Part shown: piece by piece, positions 1 to 5,055 of the stretch | Numbering within the stretch: position 1 is the first letter of the stretch | How the letters are laid out: every line of letters begins with the position of its first letter | Source of the DNA: Spirochaetales bacterium | GTDB lineage: Bacteria; Spirochaetota; Spirochaetia; SZUA-6; DRHE01 | Assembly (NCBI GenBank): GCA_016930895.1 | Contig: JAFGFV010000334.1 | Coordinates: 1-5,161, forward strand | Length of the DNA stretch: 5,161 nt | Reading direction: 5' to 3' | Notes under the pieces: generated by a model | Databases searched by the model: none | The model's input: the letters and a program-made list of their open reading frames with translations, nothing else | Told to the model about the DNA's origin: nothing | Made by a program: the position numbers and the translations under genes

Positions 1-590
1 AGGCTCCAGCCCTTGCCCGTCGTGGGCCGCAGCGCGTGGGAAAGCTCCCGCACCACGTCGACCATGTCGTCGATCAAGAGGCCTACCTCCCCCAGGCCGA
101 TCTCGCGATCCTGCTCCTGCAGGTCCCGATAGCGCTGTAGGGCCAGCTTGAGCCCGACCAGGGGCTGCCCGATGGCGTCGTGGATTTCCTTGCCGAGCCG
201 ATCCTGGAGGGTCTCGTAGACCTCCAGCAGCTCCCGCCCCAGGGTCGCGGTCTTCTCCTCCGCCAGCTTCCGGCCGGTGATGTCCCGGAAGGTCGCCAGG
301 GTCAGACGCTCCCCGTCCCACTCCAGCTCCACCGCGCGGATCTCGGCCACGGCCATCCCCTCGCCCTGGCGTGGAATCTCCACCTCCGCCCTCCCCTCCA
401 GGACAGGACAGCCCAGAGGATGGCCTGCCATGCTGCCCTGCTCGTAGCCGAAGAGCCGCTCCGCTGCTGGGTTGGCGTAACGGACGCTGCCCGCCCCGTC
501 CAGGAGCAGCACCCCGTCGGGAAGAGCGAGCAGGAGCCGCTGCAGGCCGTTCCCGGCCTGGGGCAGGCCATGGCGGGACGCTCCCCTCAC
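1..590 (-). CDS. PAS-domain sensor histidine kinase (HisKA_3 type), C-terminus cut by window edge
   Basis: The first 196 residues are visible; the ATP-binding HATPase_c domain would lie beyond base 1. Residues about 16-107 form a PAS domain: LPDGVLLLDGAGSVRYANPA, then AAERLFGY, ending in the typical FRDITGRK. A short helical linker (about 108-128) leads to a HisKA_3 dimerisation/phosphoacceptor domain with KEIHDAIGQPL, in which H137 is the predicted autophosphorylation site, and a second helix ending RELSHALRP. No membrane segment is seen before the PAS domain, so the protein is probably cytosolic. I chose the GTG at 590 because AAGGAG sits 7 nt upstream and the start overlaps the kaiB stop as GTGA. 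Kinases of this class normally phosphorylate NarL/LuxR-type response regulators, and one is encoded at 4221-4886. Its position as the third gene after kaiC and kaiB suggests it is the clock output kinase (inference). It differs from cyanobacterial SasA, which has a fused KaiB-like sensor domain and a classic HisKA domain. Confidence 0.9.
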   Translation of the reverse strand, partial: MRGASRHGLPQAGNGLQRLLLALPDGVLLLDGAGSVRYANPAAERLFGYEQGSMAGHPLGCPVLEGRAEVEIPRQGEGMAVAEIRAVELEWDGERLTLATFRDITGRKLAEEKTATLGRELLEVYETLQDRLGKEIHDAIGQPLVGLKLALQRYRDLQEQDREIGLGEVGLLIDDMVDVVRELSHALRPTTGKGWS

Positions 591-952
591 CGGCCCGCTC
601 CTTCCCCCTCCCCGGCAGGTTCGCTCACGGGGCGTCGGGGCTCCCCTGGGCGAAGCCTGGGCAGCTCGAGCCCGGCCACGACCTGCTCCGTCCGGGAGAG
701 ATCGCCGATGACCCGACGCTCCGGGAGGGGGGCCCTCCGGATGGCCGTCGGCGTGGCCAGGATCTGGTGACCCCGCCAGGCTCCGGGGTGCTCCCGCAGG
801 TCGGTCACCTGGATCGCGTACCGCCCGTCCTTCAGACAGGCGGCGCACACCGCCTGAAGGTTCCGGAGGGCGGCCCGGGAGCGTGGCGTGTCCCCGGCGA
901 TGAAGAGCTCGAAGAGCCAGGGGTCCCCTGTCGGATCCTCAGGAGGGGCCAT
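587..952 (-). CDS. kaiB: KaiB-family clock protein
   Basis: This is a 121-residue protein with a thioredoxin-like KaiB domain at about residues 12-99. Family hallmarks are the first strand LFELFIAGDTPRSRAALRNL, the QILATPT motif with its cis-proline, and RRVIGDLSRTEQVVAGLEL, which matches the cyanobacterial IGDLS..R..VL.GL segment involved in fold switching and KaiC binding. In cyanobacteria KaiB binds the CI ring of phosphorylated KaiC and promotes its dephosphorylation. The last 20 or so residues form a Pro/Gly/Glu-rich tail beyond the usual KaiB end. The start is ambiguous. ATG at 952 overlaps the kaiC stop as TGATG and sits 7 nt after GGAGGAGG, while an adjacent in-frame GTG at 955 would add one residue but leaves only 4 nt spacing. 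The stop overlaps the kinase start as GTGA. No KaiA gene is present, so a KaiA-dependent oscillator is unlikely; an hourglass-type timer or another KaiC regulatory role is possible (inference). Confidence 0.93.
   Translation of the reverse strand: MAPPEDPTGDPWLFELFIAGDTPRSRAALRNLQAVCAACLKDGRYAIQVTDLREHPGAWRGHQILATPTAIRRAPLPERRVIGDLSRTEQVVAGLELPRLRPGEPRRPVSEPAGEGEGAGR
598..603 (-). promoter_or_regulatory. Ribosome binding site of the histidine kinase gene
   Basis: AAGGAG on the minus strand lies 7 nt before the GTG at 590 and inside the last codons of kaiB. It fixes the kinase start in the reading frame that carries the PAS domain and supports translational coupling through the GTGA overlap. 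Confidence 0.75.
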
Positions 953-2664
953 CACTCCGCCTCCTCCGCCGCGGCGCCGCGGCTTCGCGAGACGGCATCC
1001 GCCTCCGCCAGCCGGGCCTCGTCCTCGGCCGCCGTGGCCGCCAGGTCCTCCTCGAGATCCTGCTCCGCCTTGCTCAGCTCGGCCTCCAGGGTGGCGATCT
1101 GGGCCCGGAGCCTCGCCCGCTCCAGCTCCAGCGCCCGGCGCCGGGCCTCGCCGAGCCGTTCCCGCCGCGCCGCCTCCGCGGCCTGCCGGGACTGGAAGGC
1201 GGCCCTGGCGGTGCCGGTCAGGATACCCGTGGGGCCGACGACCACCTCCACCAGGTCCACACCCCGGTCGCTGATCACGAACTCCCGTACCTGGTTGGAG
1301 TGGGCGATGCCCCGGGCCTTGCGGATCCCGATCAGCCGGGTCTGCTCCCCGTCACTCTCCCGGTTGCTCAGGGTGATCCAGGCGTCCATGAGGGAGGACA
1401 CCCCGACCTCGCTCCGGGAAAACTCCCCTCCCAGCCCGCCCGCTTCCCCCTCGCGCAGCAGCGTGAACAGAGACGTGATGCCCCGGGATTTCAGGTAGTC
1501 CAGCAGGCGGGAGGTCATGGACTTGACCTCACAGATCGCGCCGGCCCCCACCAGGTTGGAGATTGGGTCGAACACGGCCACCCGGGGCTCGAACTCCCGC
1601 ACCGCGTTCTCGATGCGCACCAGGTGCATCTCCAGGCCGAAAGCGCTGGCCCGGGAGGCCGCGAAGCTCAGGAGCCCCCGCTGGAGCCACTCGGTGAGCT
1701 CGAAGCCGATCGAGCGCATGTTCCGCAGCACCTCCTCCTCGGACTCCTCGAACAGGTAGTACAGGCACCGCTCCCCGCGCTCGCAGGCCGCGGCGGCGAC
1801 GTGCACGGCCAGGCTGGACTTGCCCGTGCCGGCCTCCCCGGAGACCAGGATGCTCGAGCCCCGGTAGAAGCCGCCGTCGAGCATGGCGTCGAGCGCCGGG
1901 ATGCCGGTGGTGATGCGCTCGGCGGAGGCGCCGTAGCTCTGCACCACCGAGGTCACGGGAAGCACCGACAACCCCCCGTCCGTGATCAGGAAGGGAAACT
2001 CGTCCAGGTGGTGTCCGGCGCCCCGGTACTTGGCCACTCGGAGGTAGCGGGTGGTCAGCCGGTCCCGTACCCGGATGGACAGGTGGATGATGCAGTCCGA
2101 CAGGGAGCGTCCCAGCCCCTGGCGCATCAGCTCCGACTCGCTCTCCGCGCTGACCAGGGTGGTGATCCCCCGGCCCTTCAGCCGTTCAAACAGGCGGGCC
2201 AGGGCGATGCGCACCGCCGCGCTGTCGCTGAACCCCTGGAAGAGCGCGGGCACGGCGTCCAGCACCACCCGCCGGGCCCCGATCGAGTCGATGGCCTGTT
2301 CCAGCCGCACCAGCAGGCCCTCGAGGTCGTAGGAGCCGGCCTCCCGCTCCAGCCCCGGGGTCAGGGCGATGTGATCGATCACGAGCAGCCGCTCGCCGAT
2401 CAGCCCGGGGAGGTCGAACCCCAAAGAGACAAAGTTCTCCACCAGCTCCTGCTCGCTCTCCTCGAAGCTTAGGAGCACGCCCGGCTCTCCGAACTGCCGG
2501 GCCCCCCGGGCCAGGAACTCCAGCCCCAGGATGGTCTTGCCGCTTCCCGAGGTGCCGACCAGGAGCGTGATCCGCCCCCGGGGCAGGCCGCCGCGAGTGA
2601 TGGTGTCGAAGCCTTCCACCCCCAGGGGGGCCTTGCTGATTCCTGCCAGCTCCGTCTGCTCCAC
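952..2664 (-). CDS. kaiC: KaiC-family double-domain ATPase/autokinase with C-terminal coiled coil
   Basis: The protein has 570 residues (cyanobacterial KaiC has about 519) and carries two RecA-like KaiC domains. CI has Walker A GTSGSGKT (37-44), the catalytic pair E68/E69 in SFEES, Walker B D136 in VVLDAV, and AKYRG (K212, R214). CII has Walker A GEAGTGKS (276-283), E306/E307 in FEES, Walker B D366 in VFDPIS, and RKARG (K449, R451). Aligned by eye, the cyanobacterial phosphosites S431/T432 fall on S423/S424 in VSSLMDAW, so autophosphorylation remains plausible with Ser replacing Thr. After VVGPTGILTG the A-loop and KaiA-binding tail are replaced by about 85 Ala/Arg/Glu-rich residues (485-570) predicted to form a coiled coil. 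The role is a hexameric ATP-driven timer or signalling ATPase, by family knowledge. I chose GTG at 2664 because AAGGAGG lies 6 nt upstream; an in-frame GTG at 2742 would add 26 low-complexity residues without a good ribosome site. It is coupled to kaiB by TGATG. No convincing promoter hexamers were found in the 141 bp upstream. Confidence 0.95.
   Translation of the reverse strand: MEQTELAGISKAPLGVEGFDTITRGGLPRGRITLLVGTSGSGKTILGLEFLARGARQFGEPGVLLSFEESEQELVENFVSLGFDLPGLIGERLLVIDHIALTPGLEREAGSYDLEGLLVRLEQAIDSIGARRVVLDAVPALFQGFSDSAAVRIALARLFERLKGRGITTLVSAESESELMRQGLGRSLSDCIIHLSIRVRDRLTTRYLRVAKYRGAGHHLDEFPFLITDGGLSVLPVTSVVQSYGASAERITTGIPALDAMLDGGFYRGSSILVSGEAGTGKSSLAVHVAAAACERGERCLYYLFEESEEEVLRNMRSIGFELTEWLQRGLLSFAASRASAFGLEMHLVRIENAVREFEPRVAVFDPISNLVGAGAICEVKSMTSRLLDYLKSRGITSLFTLLREGEAGGLGGEFSRSEVGVSSLMDAWITLSNRESDGEQTRLIGIRKARGIAHSNQVREFVISDRGVDLVEVVVGPTGILTGTARAAFQSRQAAEAARRERLGEARRRALELERARLRAQIATLEAELSKAEQDLEEDLAATAAEDEARLAEADAVSRSRGAAAEEAE
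960..967 (-). promoter_or_regulatory. Ribosome binding site of kaiB
   Basis: GGAGGAGG on the minus strand is embedded in the terminal Ala/Glu codons of kaiC, 7 nt before the ATG at 952 and 4 nt before the alternative GTG at 955. The spacing favours ATG. Confidence 0.65.
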
Positions 2665-2670
2665 TCTCGT

Positions 2671-2677
2671 CCTCCTT
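2671..2677 (-). promoter_or_regulatory. Ribosome binding site of kaiC
   Basis: AAGGAGG on the minus strand stands 6 nt before the GTG at 2664. It decides the start against the longer open frame beginning at 2742, and the shorter form begins right at the normal KaiC N-terminus (GISKAPLGVEGFDTITRGGL). Confidence 0.8.
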
Positions 2678-2805
2678 GGTCCGGCCGGCGGCTCCCGGCG
2701 CAGCTCGGGCGCGCACCCGCAGGGGCTCCCGCCGGCGGACACAACCCGGAAACGCCCCCTGTTACTTTACCCGCAGGCAGGGGCCAACAGAATAACCTGA
2801 ATCGG

Positions 2806-3237
2806 TTAGCTCCGCCCCTTCTCCCGGGACATCACCGGCACCCCGCTTTCCAGCATCTTGCGGATCGAGCACAGCGCCGCTACCCTCTCAAGGGTGTCGC
2901 GCTGCTCTTCGCGCAGGTTCCCCTCGAAGCCTACCTCCTCCAGGATGGCCTCCTCGTAGTCTTCGATCTCCTCGCAGTGCTCGCAGTCCTCCTGGAAGTC
3001 CCGGGTGTACTCCACCACCACCTCCACGCGTTCCAGCGGAACGTCGTGGCTCCGGGCGTAGGTATGGACCACCACGGCCGTGCAGGTCCCCAGGCCGGCC
3101 AGCAGCAGGCCGTACGGAGTGAGGTCGTGAATTCGCCCTACCGCCCGTATCTCGCCGGCGCGCTCCCCTTCCGTGTCCGCCGCCAGGATTTCCACCTCCA
3201 GGCGACGGTTCTGCCGCACGATGATCTTTTCGCTCAT
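2806..3237 (-). CDS. OsmC/Ohr-family protein (thiol-dependent peroxide or stress protein)
   Basis: The protein has 143 residues, the usual length for the family. An N-terminal beta region is followed by a central helix with the conserved first cysteine, LLAGLGTCTAVVVHTYAR (C52). A beta strand VEVVVEYTRDF comes next, and the C-terminal FEGNLREEQRDTLERVAALC carries the second conserved cysteine C123. OsmC and Ohr proteins use such a cysteine pair to reduce organic hydroperoxides in the cytosol with dithiol reductants; many relatives of the YhfA branch have no proven substrate. Between strand and C-terminus is a strongly acidic segment with C85-E-H-C88, a feature I recall from several relatives in this branch. 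ATG at 3237 is preceded by AAGGAGG with 5 nt spacing. It lies 141 bp upstream of kaiC on the same strand, so co-transcription with the clock genes is possible but unproven. The molecular substrate cannot be named from sequence. Confidence 0.88.
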   Translation of the reverse strand: MSEKIIVRQNRRLEVEILAADTEGERAGEIRAVGRIHDLTPYGLLLAGLGTCTAVVVHTYARSHDVPLERVEVVVEYTRDFQEDCEHCEEIEDYEEAILEEVGFEGNLREEQRDTLERVAALCSIRKMLESGVPVMSREKGRS

Positions 3238-3242
3238 GAGTT

Positions 3243-3249
3243 CCTCCTT
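3243..3249 (-). promoter_or_regulatory. Ribosome binding site of the OsmC-family gene
   Basis: AAGGAGG on the minus strand lies 5 nt before the ATG at 3237 and supports that start. Confidence 0.7.
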
Positions 3250-3395
3250 GCCGGCAGTATCAACCCCGCCGAGCTCCCGGGGACATATGCCGTTCCGGTC
3301 AAAGGACGGGAAAAAAGGGCTCAGGCCGTAATCCCAGGCGGCAGCTGTAGAAACGGTTCGGAGAGGTCACGGCACAGACTAATCGCAACTGGGGG

Positions 3396-3417
3396 AGCCG
3401 GATAACCTGTTCCGGCT
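3396..3417. repeat. Perfect 7-bp inverted repeat in the divergent intergenic region
   Basis: AGCCGGA (3396-3402) and TCCGGCT (3411-3417) are exact inverted copies separated by 8 nt (TAACCTGT). The element sits between the divergent OsmC gene and the plus-strand cassette. It could be an operator for a dimeric regulator or a hairpin in the leader of the plus-strand transcript. No T-tract follows on either strand, so a terminator is unlikely. Confidence 0.5.
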
Positions 3418-3468
3418 ATGGGTTCCCAGGCGGCCGTCGGCTACGCTGGGTGCAACTGCGGCGAGCCG

Positions 3469-3488
3469 GCTGCCTGAGCGGAGGCAGC
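3469..3488 (+). repeat. Hairpin just upstream of the small helical protein gene
   Basis: GCTGCCT (3469-3475) and AGGCAGC (3482-3488) form a perfect 7-bp stem with a 6-nt loop, ending 8 nt before the GGAGGT ribosome site. In an RNA leader it would be stable and close enough to affect ribosome access, but chance formation in GC-rich DNA cannot be excluded. Confidence 0.45.
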
Positions 3489-3506
3489 GAAGCCGTGGAG
3501 GTAGCC

Positions 3507-3800
3507 ATGGAAGTGATGCCGAGACGGACATTCGAGGCGTCGGTCGAAGGGAAGCTACAGCTCTGGGACCGGACCCTCTATGAGCTGGAGCTCGAGCTGG
3601 GCTCGAGCTCCCCGGAACGGCGCAGCCGGATTCTGAGCGAGATGGAGAAGCTCGGCTCCAAGCGCCGGGCGGCAATGCTCAAGCTGCGGGAGATGAGGCT
3701 CCGGGACCGGCGGCTGCCGGACGATCGAAGACCGCTCGATGACCGGCTGCCAGAGACCCTCTCGCTGGCGGAAGGTAGCCCGAGCCGGGCGCGGTCCTGA
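3507..3800 (+). CDS. Small charged helical protein of unknown function
   Basis: I do not recognise a family for this 97-residue product. Residues about 10-31 and 36-65 look like two amphipathic helices joined by GSSSPE, which suggests an antiparallel helical hairpin or coiled coil. The tail (66-83) is rich in Arg, Asp and Pro with a loose repeat of R-L-P-D-D-R / P-L-D-D-R-L-P. No signal peptide, membrane segment or catalytic motif is visible. I chose ATG at 3507 because GGAGGT lies 4 nt upstream; the open frame extends to an ATG at 3450 without a good ribosome site, and a second ATG at 3516 is possible. The STAS gene follows after 37 bp and the response regulator after that, so it is probably the first gene of a signalling operon. 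An adaptor or protein-binding role is only a guess. The opposite strand has overlapping open frames, but they show no family features. Confidence 0.65.
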   Translation: MEVMPRRTFEASVEGKLQLWDRTLYELELELGSSSPERRSRILSEMEKLGSKRRAAMLKLREMRLRDRRLPDDRRPLDDRLPETLSLAEGSPSRARS

Positions 3801-3837
3801 GATCGCGGCCACTGTGTAGATCGGCAGGAGAGAGAAG

Positions 3838-4152
3838 ATGGCCCCATTCGCCGAAGCGGTGCTGGGAAAGGAACAGACCGCGCTCATCGTGCTCAACCGT
3901 TGCCTGGAGTTCCAGGAGCGCGGCTCCCTGGTTCAGACATGCCTGCAATGGCCGCCGCCGATGCCCGGGGTCGTGATCCTGGATCTCTCGAGGCTCGAGC
4001 GCATCAACGTGGTGACCATCAGTGCCATCCTGCGTCTGCGGGAGATGCTGTCCAAGAGTGGGGGCGCGTGCGCCCTCCGGGGCTGCAGTCCCCGGGTGTC
4101 CGAAGCCCTGCGCTACCTTGGCCTGCACCGCCTGGTATCGATCGAGCAATAG
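3838..4152 (+). CDS. STAS-domain protein, anti-sigma-factor-antagonist-like, degenerate phosphosite
   Basis: The 104-residue protein is essentially one STAS domain. The diagnostic core is VVILDLSRLERINVVTISAI, followed by the helix LRLREMLSKSGGACALRGCS and the C-terminal PRVSEALRYLGLHRLVSI, matching the SpoIIAA/RsbV pattern of strand, helix, strand, helix. In canonical antagonists the loop reads D-S-S-G and its second serine is phosphorylated by an anti-sigma kinase. Here that loop aligns as N57-V58-V59-T60, so the standard serine is absent; T60 is the only nearby hydroxyl. The protein may therefore be insensitive to the usual kinase switch or act as a binding module (inference). ATG at 3838 follows AGGAG with 7 nt spacing. 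The gene lies between the helical protein and the NarL-type regulator. No anti-sigma kinase or sigma factor is visible in the window. Confidence 0.85.
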   Translation: MAPFAEAVLGKEQTALIVLNRCLEFQERGSLVQTCLQWPPPMPGVVILDLSRLERINVVTISAILRLREMLSKSGGACALRGCSPRVSEALRYLGLHRLVSIEQ

Positions 4153-4220
4153 CGCCCGACTGGCCCGGCCCCAGGACTTGCGTTCCCCCGGCTGAGACAC
4201 GTAGAATGGAAGGAACGCCG

Positions 4221-4886
4221 ATGGCAATGCAGCAGACCATACGAATCCTCCTGGCGGACGACCACGCGGTGGTTCGCGACGGCCTCAAGTCCATCATCGA
4301 GCGAGCGGGCGACCACATCCAGGTAGTGGGCGAGGCGGACACCGGGCGGGAGGTTCTGCGCCTGGCCCGCACCGCCCCGATTGACTTGTTCGTCCTGGAC
4401 CTCGAAATGCCCGAGTACGACGGAATCGAGACCGCCAACCGCCTGCAGTCCGACCACGGGCCGGTCAAGGTGGTTTTCCTGAGCATGTACGACGAAAAGA
4501 TCCTGGTCGAGCGCGCGGTCCGCGCCGGGGCCAGGGGCTACCTCCTCAAGGACTCGGCGGGAGAGGAGATCGTCCGGGCCATCGAAGAGGTCTATCGAGG
4601 CAACTACTACTTTAGCCCTAAGATCGCCGGGTATCTCGCCCAGGACCTGTTCCGGGCCAGAGAGGAGTCACCCTCCGAGACCCTTCACACCCAACTGACC
4701 GACCGCCAGGTGGAGATCCTCAAGCGAATCTGCAACGGCATGACCGAGAAGGAGATCGCCTACCACCTCAACATCTCGCCGAACACCGTGCACGTCCACG
4801 TCAACAACATCATGAAGAAGGTCTCGATCCACAACAAGGCCGGGCTGATCAAGTACGCGATCAAGATGGGGATCGTCCGGCTGTAG
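4221..4886 (+). CDS. NarL/FixJ-family response regulator (REC + LuxR-type HTH)
   Basis: This 221-residue two-domain transcription factor has the usual family length. The receiver domain (about 7-122) has the acidic pair D13/D14 in LLADDHAVVRDGL, phosphoacceptor D60 in FVLDLEMPEYDG, switch residue S88 in FLSMYD and K110 in GYLLKDS. After a linker, the LuxR-type DNA-binding domain (about 158-220) shows LTDRQVEILKRICNGMTEKE, then IAYHLNISPNTVHVHVNNIM, with the recognition helix around SPNTVHVHVNNI. All phosphorylation residues are intact, so it should be switched by a histidine kinase and bind DNA as a dimer. ATG at 4221 has AAGGA with 6 nt spacing; in-frame ATGs at 4206 and 4227 are alternatives, and the frame stays open into the STAS gene. 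It is 68 bp downstream of the STAS gene, likely in the same operon. The HisKA_3 kinase at 590-1 is the only kinase in the window and of the matching class, so pairing is plausible but not shown. Confidence 0.93.
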   Translation: MAMQQTIRILLADDHAVVRDGLKSIIERAGDHIQVVGEADTGREVLRLARTAPIDLFVLDLEMPEYDGIETANRLQSDHGPVKVVFLSMYDEKILVERAVRAGARGYLLKDSAGEEIVRAIEEVYRGNYYFSPKIAGYLAQDLFRAREESPSETLHTQLTDRQVEILKRICNGMTEKEIAYHLNISPNTVHVHVNNIMKKVSIHNKAGLIKYAIKMGIVRL

Positions 4887-4889
4887 AGG

Positions 4890-4930
4890 CCCGGGGAGCG
4901 GGGCTCCCGGGGAGCAGGGCTCCCGGGGAG
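4890..4930 (+). repeat. Tandem 16-bp GC-rich repeat (about 2.6 copies)
   Basis: CCCGGGGAGCGGGGCT (4890-4905) is followed by CCCGGGGAGCAGGGCT (4906-4921), differing at one base, and a 9-base partial copy (4922-4930). Within the array GGGAGC and GCTCCC pair to make two successive 6-bp hairpins (4894-4908 and 4910-4924) with 3-nt loops. It starts 3 bp after the response regulator stop. There is no T-run after it, so it is at best an atypical transcript end or a 3' stabilising structure. Confidence 0.6.
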
Positions 4931-5001
4931 GCGGCCCACCCCCACCCCGGCCCGCGAGGCCAACCCTGACCGAACCGTCCTAAGCCGACTCTCGCGGACA
5001 G

Positions 5002-5019
5002 ATAGGCCGTACAGCCTAT
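5002..5019. promoter_or_regulatory. Imperfect palindrome, operator-like
   Basis: ATAGGCCGTACAGCCTAT is an 18-bp palindrome with one mismatched pair (C5008/A5013), located 37 bp before the start of the partial gene at 5056. Its position and symmetry suit a binding site for a dimeric regulator. The core CGTACAGC recurs at 5061-5068. The binding protein is unknown. Confidence 0.4.
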
Positions 5020-5055
5020 TCGTGAGCCGCCGTCCCGAGTGTACGCTTTGAGCAG

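Noticed and set aside
302..571. Minus-strand 89-codon frame with an ATG at 571 inside the kinase gene
   Set aside because: It is a different frame from the PAS/HisKA_3 protein, which starts at GTG 590 with a good ribosome site; the ATG frame encodes Trp/Ser/Arg-rich nonsense.
830..850. C-A-A-C (CxxC) in KaiB as a thioredoxin-like redox site
   Set aside because: It lies at the end of the first helix, not at the helix start after the first strand where a thioredoxin active site would be; redox activity is not supported.
371..2472. Long plus-strand open frames (375 and 390 codons) opposite kaiC and kaiB
   Set aside because: They are Pro/Arg/Ser- or Gly/Gln/His-rich, show no family motifs and lie antisense to well-supported kaiC/kaiB motifs; such frames are expected in GC-rich DNA.
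2684..2738. Palindromic CCGCCGGCGG (2729-2738) and a second GCCGGCGG copy upstream of kaiC
   Set aside because: Short all-GC palindromes are expected by chance in this composition; no promoter elements are placed sensibly around them.
2761..2805. Possible sigma-70 promoter for kaiC (TAAAGT near 2765 on the minus strand)
   Set aside because: No acceptable -35 element at the right spacing was found, so it is not called.
2970..2990. C-E-H-C in the OsmC-family protein as a novel metal site
   Set aside because: A similar acidic segment with two cysteines is, as I recall, common in this OsmC branch, and only two ligands are visible.
3900..4220. N-terminal extension of the response regulator back to 3900
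   Set aside because: The extra 107 residues overlap the STAS gene in another frame and look random; AAGGA before ATG 4221 places the start at the normal receiver-domain N-terminus.
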